Below are positions 10,822 through 20,090 of a DNA stretch of 64,000 bases, piece by piece; position 1 is the first letter of the stretch; every line of letters starts with the position of its first letter. A program made the position numbers and the translations under genes. The notes under the pieces were generated by a model. The model was not told the DNA's origin, made no database searches, and saw nothing but the letters and a program-made list of their open reading frames with translations. The stretch is from assembly GCA_009760885.1 (NCBI GenBank), contig CM019717.1:53460530-53524529 (forward strand), written 5' to 3'. The stretch comes from Achatina immaculata. Taxonomy: Eukaryota; Mollusca; Gastropoda; Stylommatophora; Achatinidae.

Positions 10822-12675
10822 ATGACAGACGACATCTTAGGACTGATGGACAAGAGGAGGAAGAGTAAAAATAACCAAGAAAAATATAGCAAGATAAATA
10901 AAGAAATAAAACGCAAATGCAGAGAAGCAAAAGAAGTGTGGTTAAATGAACAGTGCAGACAGATACAGGACTCTCATAATAAAGACAGCAAAAACATGCA
11001 CAAACGAATTAGTAAGCTCACAGGCAGGAAACCAAAATATACCACAGGATGCCTGAAATCGAAAGAAGGTAAAATGTTAATGGGAAAAGAAGACATTGTG
11101 GACAGGTGGACAGAGTATATCAGTGAGCTATATGGAGGAGAGAGAGACCAGAATTAACATCAGATATTGAAAACTGTGATGGACAACCAATACTTGAAGA
11201 TGAAATCATAGATGCCATCAAACACATGAAGAAATGAAAAGCGACTGGGCCTGATAATATAACCAATAGAAAAAATAGAGGCGCTAGAGGAGATAGGAAT
11301 AAAAATAATAACCAAGTTACTGAATGACATTTACAACAATGGTTATATTCACAGTGACCTGATTAAATCCACGTTTATAGCACTACCAAAGAAACCAGGT
11401 GCAAAGGAATGTGATGACCACCAGACTATCAGCCTGTCATGTCACATAACGAAGCTACTTCTGAGAATTATTATGAGAAGAACAAGGAAAAAGATAAAAA
11501 TGGAAACAGCAGATGAACAGTTTGGATTTGTTGAAGGTAAAGGAACACACAATGCCATTTATGCTTTATGAACACTAAGAGAAAGAGCTTTAGAAGTACA
11601 GAAAGATCTCTACTTATGCTTCATTGATTACACCAAGGCATTTGACAAGGTGAAACATAATGAAATTATTAAAATGTTTGAAGACATCAATATAGACGAC
11701 AAAGACTTGAGGATTGTAAAACATCTATACTGGCAGCAAGAAGCAGCAATTCGAGTTGAAAATATCAACCTATAATACAAGGGGTGCGACAAGGATGTGT
11801 ACTATCTCCAGACCTTTTTTCTCTGTACATCGAGAATATTCTAAGAACGATCATTAGAGAACTAGGCATAAAAATTGGAGGATACAATATTAACAACTTT
11901 CATTATGCTGACGACACAGTACTGATAGCTGAGAACCAACAAGACCTGCAAAATCTCTTGGATAAAGTCGCCAAAGAAAGTGAACAGAAAGGCCTTACTT
12001 TGAATATCAAAAAGACAGAGACTATGGTTATATCAAAGAAACAGAATCCACCAACATGCAGTATAAAAGTAAACGGAACTATTCTAAAGCAGGTGCAGAA
12101 ATTCAAATACCTTGGAGCAGTAATAACTTCAAATGGGAATGCAGACCAGAAATTAGGAACAGAATAGGCCAAGCAAAGACTGCATTTTAGAGAATGAGAA
12201 ACATATTATCCAACACATCCTTATCAATGAATGTTAGAAAACGAGTCCTAAAATGCTATATTGAACCTATCTTGTTATATGGAAGTGAATCATGGACAAT
12301 AGCCATGTCTGCACAAAAATCATTGGAAGCAGCAGAAATGTGGTTTATTAGAAGAATGTTGCGAATCCCCAGGACAGCAAAAATAACTAATGAATAATGT
12401 ATGAGAAAAGCTGGAGAGACAAAAAATCTTGTCAAAAAGATAAGAGAGAGACAATGTACTTTTATAGGACATACAATGAGAAGAGGGGGCATCGAAAATA
12501 TTATAACAGGATAAATAGAAGGAAGAAGATCAAGAGGAAGACCAAGAGAAATGATACTGGACAGTCTGATGGGATGGTGTGAGAGGAGATCACCAACTGA
12601 GCTGATGGCCTGCATAAAGGATCGTGTACTCTGGAGAAGCATAATAGCCAACACTAGTCGGCACGGCAGCTTATG
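10822..12675 (+). pseudogene. LINE-C reverse transcriptase and C-terminal domain
   Basis: Frames in order: a Lys-rich linker with GRKPKYTTGCLKSKEGKML; RT blocks IALPKKPGAKECDDHQTISL (NYRPISL in relatives), DEQFGFVEGKGTHNAI, LYLCFIDYTKAFDKV, RQGCVLSPDLFSLYIENI and NFHYADDTVLIAEN (catalytic YADD, intact); then KFKYLGAVITSNG, ILLYGSESWTI, WFIRRMLRIP and RERQCTFIGHTMRRGGIENI followed by RSRGRPRE. Breaks at about 11157, 11240, 11570, 11775 and 12165 kill the frame. The C-terminal GH-MRR...GRPR tail is shared in form with LINE-A and LINE-B. Confidence 0.85.
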
Positions 12676-12863
12676 ATGATGATGATACAGGCCAGAGGAC
12701 GCCATACACCTTACTGAAACGGAGGCTTCAGTTACAAAGAGTAAAAGTCCAAACCAAATTTAATTAACATCATTTCATTTTACTGTCTTAAAGTTTCTTT
12801 ACGCCAAGATTGAAATATTAATTCCGTAAAATAAAATGTTGATACATGTTTTAAATTTTGTGT

Positions 12864-13563
12864 CCATTACGACTACAGCATGGATATCTCTGGATGATAG
12901 AACCAGAAATCAGATAGATAATTTTGTATTAGAAAACAATTCAGAACATCTCTGATAGATGTAAAAACATATCGGGGTGCAGATGTCAATAGTGATCACA
13001 ACCTGTGTATAGGTAGGATAAGACTTAAAAGCAAACACAAGAAATCAATGCTCAGAAAGATATACAGTCATAGCCTACAAGAAGAAATACCAACAGTGAT
13101 TTCAGTCTGGAATTTACCAAACATTTCACAGCACTCAAAGAGGTAGACAGGACAGATATAGATGAATTATGGAATTCATACAGCACAGCCATAATCACGG
13201 CAGCAAAAGCTAGTGCTGGACTGCAGTCGACAAATAGAAAAGCATGGATATCAGATACCACATGGAAGTACATACATGGAAGAAGCGCAGCCAAATTAGC
13301 CATGTTGAATGTAAAGACAGATCTTGGAAAATTATTGGCAAAAGCAACATACCAAGGAAGTAGACAATAAAGTAGAAAGTTCAGCTAAAAGAGACAAAAG
13401 AGAATGTGTGGACAATATGGCAAAAGAAGCAGAAAATGCCTCAAAACAGGAGAAATCAAAACTCTCTAAACATACAGAAGAAGCTAACAGGTGCTATTAC
13501 TTCTAGAGAAAGACCAGTCTTTAGCAAAACAAGGAACCTATTAACATTAAATAAAGACCAAAT
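12864..13563 (+). pseudogene. LINE-B endonuclease end and linker, left half
   Basis: Frames give LDDRTRNQID and TYRGADVNSDHNLCIGRIRL, the terminal EN motifs (the SDH His included), then the linker KEVDNKVESSAKRDKRECVD and KRECVDNMAKEAENA, closely matching the linker of the LINE-B at 24386-24600. The sequence stops at AAAGACCAAAT (13553-13563), which is the left target duplication of the LINE-A insertion. Confidence 0.75.
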
Positions 13564-14230
13564 TTATGTGATTCTTGGTTTTCCCATCAGGTGATGTCCA
13601 TGTGTAAAGTCTTCTTGGATGTTGTTTCAAACGTGTGTTAGCAATCATTAGCTTATTTTTCATGCAAAACGCCATTAGATTGTCTCCTGCCTCATTTCTA
13701 TGTTCTATGCTAAATTTCCTACAACATGTCCTGCATCTTCTGTTCTTTCTGTACCAATCTTTGCATTAAAATCCCCCATTATTAATACAATATCATTTTT
13801 CTGTACCTGGTCTATCGTCGTTTGCAGTGTGTTATAAAAGTCTTCTACTTCCTCTTCTTTTGGTGCTGATGTAGGTGCATATATCTGGATGCTTGTTACA
13901 TTTCTGGGAGTGCCCTTACGTCTGATTGTGAGGATTCTATCACTTACTGGGTTGTAACCTAGTAATGCTTTTGATGTTGATTTGTCAAAGTAAAAAGCCA
14001 CTCCATTCTTTCCTCCTACTTCTCCACCAGAGTATATAAAGATATTATCATTCTCGCTCTTAAAGTGTTCTGATCCTTTCCATCGATGTTCACATATTCC
14101 CAAAATGTGTATCCCCGTTCTTTTCATCTCGTCATTTATTACTTGATATTTTCCTTCATACATACTTCTTACATTCCATGTTCCTACTCTTATTTTTCTT
14201 TTTAGTTTGATACAGGGGTTTTCCTTGGTA
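13564..14230 (-). pseudogene. LINE-A endonuclease domain (inverted segment)
   Basis: From about 14205 downwards: KIRVGTWNVRSMYEGKYQVI (start of the EN fold), THILGICEHRWKG-like sequence at the catalytic-Glu block (GIHILGICEHRWKG), YSGGEVGGKNGVAFYF, SIQIYAPTSAPKEEEVEDFY, VLIMGDFNAKIGTERTED (catalytic Asp and Asn), then after a stop at 13705 TRLKQHPRRLYTWTSPDGK. This is the longest clean EN frame of the window (13705-14163). It is cut at the left TSD. The remaining EN motifs are on the opposite strand from 15459. Confidence 0.85.
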
Positions 14231-14505
14231 ACACTGTCAGGATTTTGTCCGTCATCACAATTACTAGTACTGATCTCTGCCTCACATTCTTCCCCAGTGT
14301 TAAAATTAGATCTATCTGGCCTGGGGGACTCACCACCAGATCTTTTTCATATCTGACCTTCTATGTTGCTGCTTGGGTTTCTTGGTATATTTCCAGAAGA
14401 TAGTTTACCATTGCTTTCCTTCCAGGCAGTTACTCTACTAGTCAGTAATCGTAGCCATTGTCCCTACATTGAGATCATCTGCCTACCATCATAGAATGGT
14501 GACCA
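14231..14505 (-). other. LINE-A 5' leader, inner part
   Basis: Read on the minus strand this is the non-coding leader before EN. It holds CTGCCTGGAAGGAAAGCAAT then GGTAAAC, comparable to the GAAGGCAACGGGAAACCAC box in the LINE-C leader. It is separated from the outer leader (15319-15458) by the nested LINE-A fragment. Confidence 0.6.
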
Positions 14506-15318
14506 TTCATTCATTCATTCATTTGCATGTCCCTTGCGGAACTTTGCCTCCCAAACAGCACTCCTGTAGGCCTCTCGGTTGTGAGCAAGATGGCCTGCTG
14601 CTGTTGCATCCATTTCCAGATCGTCAACGATGTCTTGCAGCCATCTTCGTCTTGGTCTTCCTCTTTTTCTTTTTCCCATTATGTATCCTTCCAATACGGT
14701 CTTCTCTAAATTATCATGACGTTTAATGTGTCCAAAATATTTAAGTTTTCTCTCTTTAATCCTCTTCACTAGCCAGCCTTCTTCAATATTAAGCTCTTGT
14801 AGTATAGATATATTTGTTCTTTTTTGTGTCCACGATATTTGGAGAACTCTTCTGTAGCATTTACATTCAAAGGCATTTATGTGTTTCTCAGCTGTTTTGT
14901 TAAGTGTCCAGGTCTCACAGGCATATGTTGCTATGGGAAAGATGCATGCCCTTAAAAATCTTATTTTTGTGGTTCTGTCTGCTCCTCTCCACAGATTCTT
15001 TATTTGTTTTACTTTCTGAAGAGCGATAGATGTCCTCCTTTTAATTTCCCTCATTGTATCTCCATTATTAGTTAGTAGCGATCCAAGATATTCAAAACTG
15101 TCCACTTCTTCCAGTTTTTCCTCGTTGATACATATTTCAGTTGCCTTGGTTGTTTTGTCAGTTGTCATCAATTTAGTTTTCTTTGCATTAAAATAGAGGT
15201 TCTGCTCTTCGCTGTTCTTGCGGACTGACATAATTAGTTTTTCCATTCCTTTTTGTGTTGTGGACAACAATACTGTGTCATCAGCATATCTAATCTCTGG
15301 TATTTCATAACCTCCAAC
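14506..15318 (-). mobile_element. LINE-A 3' fragment nested in the LINE-A leader, GAAT tail
   Basis: On the minus strand it starts at GGAGGTTATGAAATACC and codes for EIRYADDTVLL (intact catalytic YADD), then an open frame of 251 residues (15270-14515): MEKLIMSVRKNSEEQNLYFN, SFEYLGSLLTNNGDTM, FPIATYACETWTLNKTAEKH, KYFGHIKRHDNLEKTVLEGY, GKRKRGRPRRRWLQDIVDDL and AVWEAKFRKGHANE, stopping in the GAAT tail. It is the youngest-looking LINE-A piece here, with no internal stop in 251 codons. The short motif TAGAAT at both edges may be a minimal TSD, which is weak. Confidence 0.85.
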
Positions 15319-15458
15319 TAGAATTATCTGTCAGCTGCTCTCCCATTCCATCCACCACCTGCTCCCATGGCTTCACGTCACCCTGATCGGGGGGCTATAC
15401 GGGCACTCCACCTTGCCCAAGGGTGTCCCGTAGACTGACGGAGGTAAGGAGGCGTCTT
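15319..15458 (-). other. LINE-A 5' leader, outer part
   Basis: GC-richer sequence between the nested fragment and the inversion junction. On the minus strand it begins GACGCCTCCTTACC, resembling the AGGCGCCTTAAAACCTC stretch in the LINE-C leader region in composition. I take it as the 5' end of the inverted LINE-A cDNA, by position. Confidence 0.5.
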
Positions 15459-17696
15459 ACCAAGAATCAAATAGATTACATTTTAGTGCAAAGAAGGTGG
15501 AAATAAAGTACAATATCAGCAAAAACTTTATCAGGTGCTGATTGTGACACGGACCATGAGTTATTAATAGCAGACATGAAAAGGCAGTTACGGGATCAAG
15601 ACCACTCCGCTTTGATCTTACAAAAATATCAGAACAATACAGTATAGAAATGAAGAACCGTTTCAAAATCCTGATGGATGTACAAGAGGAGATGACACCA
15701 GATGAATTGGCTACACGGGCCAGAGATATCTTAATAACAACAGCTAAAGACATGGTTCCAGTAAGAAAACACAAAAGAATGGATGGATTACAGCAGGCAC
15801 ACTAGAACCGATAAAACAACTAAGAGAAATGAAGACACAATGGAAAGTGACAAACACCAACAAAGAGGAATATAAATCTATAATAAAAGCAGTACGAAGA
15901 AACATAAGAAAAGACAAAAAAAAAACAATACATACAAGATATGTTGTGAAAGAATAGAAGTACATCAGAAGTGTGGAAGAGATAATGAAATGTTTAAAGA
16001 AATGAAGACATTGACGAGAAGTGTCACATCTAAGCTAAATGTAATTTGTGATGAGATGGGGAATACCTTGACAGAGACAGAGGAAATTCTAGAAAGATGG
16101 AAGGAATATTGCAGAGGAATGTATGAAACAACCGACTGTGAAAGCAGAAATCAACAATGTGAATTATTATTGGAGGAGAAAGAACTCGAACTGACAATAG
16201 AAGAAGTTTTATAGGCAATAAAGAATCTGAAAAATGGTAAATCACTAGGATGTGATGAGATAAAAACGGAACTTATTAAAGCAGGAGGAAAGGAATGTGC
16301 AACATTCTATCATGCACTATGTAGAAAGATATGGCATTCAGGTATTTGGCCAAAAGAATGGAAAAGAACTGTATTAATACCACTGCCAAAAAAGGATAAC
16401 CTGAAATTATGCACAAACTACAGAACTGTTGCCCTGATTAGTCATGTCAGTAAAATTCTGTTAAAAATCATGATGGGTAGACTTCGTAGGAAAATAGAAG
16501 AAGAAGTCAATATGGTCCAAGCTGGTTTCAGGCAAGGAAGAGGATCAAGAGATCATATATTCAATACATGATTAATAACAGAGCAATGCAGAGGGTTTAA
16601 TGTTAATCTTTATTTATCTTTATAGACTACTCAAAGGAATCTGATTGTGTACAACACCAGAAACTGGGAAATAATGGAAAAAATAGGATTTCAAACACAT
16701 TTGATACAAACTGTATCTAGACCAAGAAGCAGCAGTAAGAATAAATGGTGAAACACCTTGGTTTGATATAAAACAAGAGGTACGTCAGGAGTGCATATTG
16801 TCGCCTTACTTATTTAACTTGTATACTGAAAATATAATGAGGAATGTTAGAGAAGATGTAGACAAAGAATATTACGATGCCATAACAATTGGAGGTTATG
16901 AAATACCTGTGATTAGATATGTTGATGGCACAGTATTACTGTCCACAAAACAAAAAGAAATGGAAAAACTAATTATGTCAGCCCGTAAGAACAGCGAAGA
17001 GCAAAACCTTTATCTTAATGCGAAGAAAGCTAAACTGATGACAATTGACAAAACAAACAAGGCAGATGAAATATGTATCAATGAGGAAAAACTGAAAGAA
17101 GTGGAGTTTTTAATATCTTGGATCACTACTAACTAATAATGGAGATACAATGAGGGAAATTAAAAGTAGGACATCTATCGCTCTTCAGAAAGTAAAACAA
17201 CTGAAGAATCTGTGGAGAGGAACAGACAGAACTGCAAAATTAAGATTTCTAAGGGCATGCATTTTTCCCATCGCAACATATGCCTGTGAGACCTGGACAC
17301 TTAACAAAACAGCTGAGAAACACATAAATGCCTTTGAATGTAAATGCTACAGAAGAGTTCTTCAAATATCATGGACACACAAAAAAATAACAAATATATC
17401 CATACTACAAGAACCTAATATTGAAGAAGGCTGCTAGTAAAGAGGATTAAAGAGAGAAAACTTAAATATTTTGGACACATTAAACATCATGATAATCTAG
17501 AGAAGACCGTCTTGGAAGGATACATAATGGGAAAAAGAAAGAGAGGAAGACCAAAGCGGAGATGGCTGCAAGACATCGTTGATGATCTGCAAATGGATGC
17601 ATCAACAGCAGGCCATCTTGTTCACAACCGAGAGGCTACAGAAGTGCATTAGAGAGGCAAAGTTCAACAAAGGACAAGCAAATGAATGAATGAATG
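15459..17696 (+). pseudogene. LINE-A endonuclease end, RT and C-terminus (forward segment)
   Basis: Frames in order: TKNQIDYILVQRRWK and GADCDTDHELLIADMK (EN end, His retained), linker TSKLNVICDEMGNTLTETEE, LKNGKSLGCDEIKTELI, RT block NYRTVALISHVSKILLKI, VQAGFRQGRGSRDHI, SPYLFNLYTENIMRNV, then IRYVDGTVLLS where other copies have IRYADDTVLLS, so the catalytic YADD is changed to YVDG. The tail holds FPIATYACETWTLNKTAEKH and GKRKRGRPKRRWLQDIVDDL, ending in AATGAATGAATGAATGAA. Stops occur at several points. Both the altered active site and the broken frames show it is dead. Confidence 0.85.
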
Positions 17697-17707
17697 AAAG
17701 ATCAAAT

Positions 17708-19345
17708 GCAAAGATGCGCTGAACACTTCCAAGAAATACTTAATCGACCACACTCTAAATGAATTAATAAATCTTGAAATCGATTTACCAGTCCCACAGC
17801 TAAATGTCAACTTAGATGAAGTTACACTGAATGAAATTGAAACAGCAGTGAATCTAATGGCTAACAACAAAGCTGCAGGTGAAGATGAAATAACAATCGA
17901 AATATTAAAAGCTACTAAGAATGACGACATGAGAAAACTACAAAGAATGTTTGATAAAATTTAGAAATAAGAAAAGGGCCCTTCTAAATGGATAAAGGGA
18001 ATCATTGTTAAAATATCCCCCCCCCAAAAAAAAGCAATCTCAGTGACTGTAATAGCTGGAGAGGTGTAACCTTACTATCAGTTGTGTCAACGGTGTTTTG
18101 TAAAGTGATTCTGAATAGAATTAAGGATGTAGTGGATACTGCAATGAGAGAAGAACAGGCAGGATTTCGAAAAGGGAGAAGCTGTCTCGACCAGATCTTT
18201 ACTCTAAGAATAATACTCGAAGAACATATTGAAAAACAGAAACCATTAATCCTGAACTTAATAGACTTTAAATAAGCATTTGATAGCATACACATAGATT
18301 CATAATTGTGGAGAATTTTAAGACTATATGGAATACCATCTAAAATTGTCAACATCATTGGAGATCTCTACAATGGATATGTTTGTACAGTCAAGACACA
18401 AGAAGGAATGAGCGAATGGTTTCATATTTAAATAGGCGTGAAACAAGGATGTATATTATCCCCATTGCTTTTTGGAATTGCCATAGACTTTATAATGAAA
18501 AGACGCTGTACAGGTAAAACTGGCAGTGATTGGGTACATGAGACCCAAATATAAGATCTTGGTTTTGCAGATGACATAACTCTTATCAGTGAGATATGAA
18601 ATCGATGCAGGAAAACAGATTCCCTGTCTTCCTTGGCTAGTAAAATAGGAATTGAAATTAACAAAAATAATGAAACTTCTCATTAATCAAGAAGGAAAAA
18701 ATATACATAGAAGGAACAGATGTTGATAAAGTAAACCAATTTGCATACCTTGGCAGCTACATAGACCAGGATGGTGACACTAGGAAGGAAGTTAGAATTA
18801 GCATAGCACAAGCAGGACTGTCCTTCCAAAATCTTGAGAACATATGGAATTCAAAAGTTATAAGCACAAAAACCAAGTTAAGACTATTCAATTCAAATGT
18901 AATATCCACCCTCATTTATGCATACGAAAGCTGGAAATCAACTAAAGAAATAGGCAAGAAATTAGACTCTTTTGAAAACAAATGCCTCAAGAAAATACTT
19001 GATATAAAGTGGAACGAATTCAAAAACAACGCAGAGATAAGACAGATGAGCAAACAACAAACTGTCTCATGGGTGATCAGAAAAAGAAGACGGAAATAAG
19101 TAGGCCATGTGATGAGAAGAAACAATCGGAGAATACCAAAAAAGCTATCAAGTGGAGCACAACAGGCCGAAGAAAAAGTGGTCGATCACGTGAAACTCTA
19201 AAGATGACGTTGCTAAGAGAAGCCAGTTTAGTGGGCATAACAACCCTTGATGAAGTTGAAAGACTCGCAGAGAACAGGAAAACTTGGTAAACAACTATGC
19301 GAGCCCTATATGACGTTTAACAGCATGGGAAGATATAAAATGTAA
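17708..19345 (+). pseudogene. LINE-B RT and C-terminus, right half
   Basis: It continues the split LINE-B: LINLEIDLPVPQLNVNLDEV, NEIETAVNLMANNKAAGEDE, RT blocks EEQAGFRKGRSCLDQIFTLR, then after stops FADDITLIS (the YADD site as FADD), KLLINQEGK, NQFAYLGSYIDQDGDTRKEV, the C-terminal cysteine-free tail VSWVIRKRRR-like and AIKWSTTGRRKSGRSRETLK and LVGITTLDEVERLAENRKTW. A short 3' UTR of about 60 bp ends near GATATAAAATGTAAG. Multiple stops and frameshifts are present. Confidence 0.8.
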
Positions 19346-19372
19346 GTGTTGCGTTTCCTTTTTGTTAAACAG

Positions 19373-19394
19373 TATACATACATACATACATACA

Positions 19395-19427
<33 letters not shown>

Positions 19428-19430
19428 GCA
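19373..19430. repeat. TACA microsatellite, right part
   Basis: About 58 bp of TACA/CATA repeat directly outside the right TA of the Tc1-like element. It could have begun as the 3' tail of the minus-strand LINE-D copy that follows. Confidence 0.85.
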
Positions 19431-19431
19431 T

Positions 19432-20090
19432 ACATTATCTGTCGTGCCGAATAACGTTGCCGATCATCCTTCTCCATTTTGCACGATCCTTGGTATTTCT
19501 GATAATTTCAGATGCTTTCTATCATGGCTCATGTTTCTTGCAACTTGGCCACGCCACCGTGATTTTATTTTTCCTTGGGCTTCCTCTCTTTCTTTTTCCC
19601 TTGAATTTTCCAGTTATTACCAAGTTCTCCAGCTTGTGTCTTCTCATGACATGTGAAGTGCTGTCTTGTGTCTTCTCATTTGAACTAGTTTTCTTTGTTC
19701 CGAATCGCCTATGAGGACCTATTGCTTTGTTTTTCTGTCTGCCCAGAGTACTTTTTGTATCTTTCTCCAAGACCACACACTTGTTGCTTCCATTTTCTTT
19801 TATCATCTGTTTATTAAACGTCCAAGTTTCATAACCATGTAGCGATACTGGTTTTTTATAGCATCATAATATTCTTTTCCTCACTTTTGGTGACATCTTG
19901 CTTGTTAGTATCTTCTTAGTGTCAGAAAAAGTTACTTTTGTCTTTCCTGGTCGTGATTGTATTTCATGTGTGCACTTGCCATCAACTGTTCTTGTTTTTT
20001 CCTGGCGACTGAGTTTATCTATTTGTGTCATTGCTTTACTGCTTGAAAGGATGTTGTACTTTGTTATGTTTACTCTTTTTCGCTGTTACT
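19432..20090 (-). mobile_element. LINE-D 3' fragment
   Basis: On the minus strand the frame at 19806-19522 gives HVMRRHKLENLVITGKFKGK and KGKRKRGSPRKNKI. This is the RTE-like C-terminal tail (GH-MRR-LE--I-TGK--GKR-RGRPR), distinct in sequence from LINE-A, -B and -C. Upstream (19810-20090) the sequence still looks like a decayed RT C-terminus but frames are broken. Its 3' end touches the TACA tract. Confidence 0.65.

Larger units (their letters stand above)
9394..12683 (+). mobile_element. LINE-C, near full-length RTE-like retrotransposon, 11-bp TSD
   Basis: A 3.29-kb element with an unusually clear boundary: GATACAGGCCA occurs at 9383-9393 and again at 12684-12694. It has a 5' leader of about 480 bp containing a GAAGGCAACGGGAAACCAC box, then EN and RT coding regions. 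Its 3' end is a short GAT repeat whose first units provide the stop codons (SL then TGA TGA TGA). It lies within the last codons of the Tc1-like transposase. The organisation (EN then RT, little or no 3' UTR, simple-repeat tail) fits the RTE clade. Stops and frameshifts show it is no longer active. Confidence 0.85.
8404..12716 (+). pseudogene. Tc1-like transposase relic, C-terminus split by LINE-C
   Basis: The reading frame starts at ATG 8404 with MAHLTTEQRPIITGRLQTGQ, then VVARQFNV, the N-terminal helix-turn-helix of Tc1-type transposases. Later, frames near 9200-9380 give MNPIEHLLDEFNRQV, LSLALQEEWAAIPQ and RLIGSMSRRYRSLIQA, the conserved Tc1 C-terminus including the third-acidic-residue region NPIEHLWDEL. 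At the codons for IQA the LINE-C element is inserted. After the second TSD copy at 12684-12694 the frame resumes as IQARGRHTPY and stops at 12714-12716. Several stops and frameshifts make it inactive. Confidence 0.8.
13564..17696 (+). mobile_element. LINE-A with inverted 5' half (twin-priming structure), 11-bp TSD
   Basis: The insertion is bounded by AAAGACCAAAT (13553-13563) and AAAGATCAAAT (17697-17707), an 11-bp TSD with one mismatch, within the LINE-B linker. The left part (13564-15458) is on the minus strand: its EN sequence ends at the left TSD with SPDGKTKNHI and its 5' leader faces the junction. The right part (15459-17696) is on the plus strand and begins at TKNQIDYILV, the next residues of EN, overlapping the inverted part by the 11 bp ACCAAGAATCA. 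This is the arrangement expected from twin priming. Removing the nested LINE-A fragment (14506-15318) leaves about 3.3 kb, near full length. Confidence 0.8.
12864..19345 (+). mobile_element. LINE-B, 5'-truncated, split by LINE-A
   Basis: A LINE-B copy inserted in the 3' non-coding end of the Tc1-like element about 27 bp before its right end. The 5' part (12864-13563) begins inside the EN domain (TTAWISLDDRTRNQID) and runs into the linker. The 3' part (17708-19345) carries RT and C-terminus. Between them lies the LINE-A composite 13564-17696. Alignment to the LINE-B at 24373 shows the two halves are consecutive (KDQ at the left break, then a diverged QRWAEHFQEI region at the right break). The flanking TSD of LINE-B itself is unclear; only GTGT (12860-12863, 19346-19349) is shared. 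Confidence 0.75.
8089..19372 (+). mobile_element. Tc1-like transposon inflated by nested retrotransposons
   Basis: The left end CTGTTCAAAAAACGAAACGC at 8089 and the reverse complement of the right end at 19347-19372 (CTGTTTAACAAAAAGG then AAACGCAAC) form imperfect terminal inverted repeats of about 25 bp. Each is flanked by a TA dinucleotide (8087-8088 and 19373-19374), as expected for Tc1/mariner targets, and beyond these lies the same TACA microsatellite. Removing the nested inserts leaves about 1.5 kb (8089-9393, 12695-12863, 19346-19372), close to the usual Tc1 size. The transposase relic inside faces the same way. The interval is therefore one old DNA transposon carrying about 9.8 kb of later LINE insertions. 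Confidence 0.8.
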
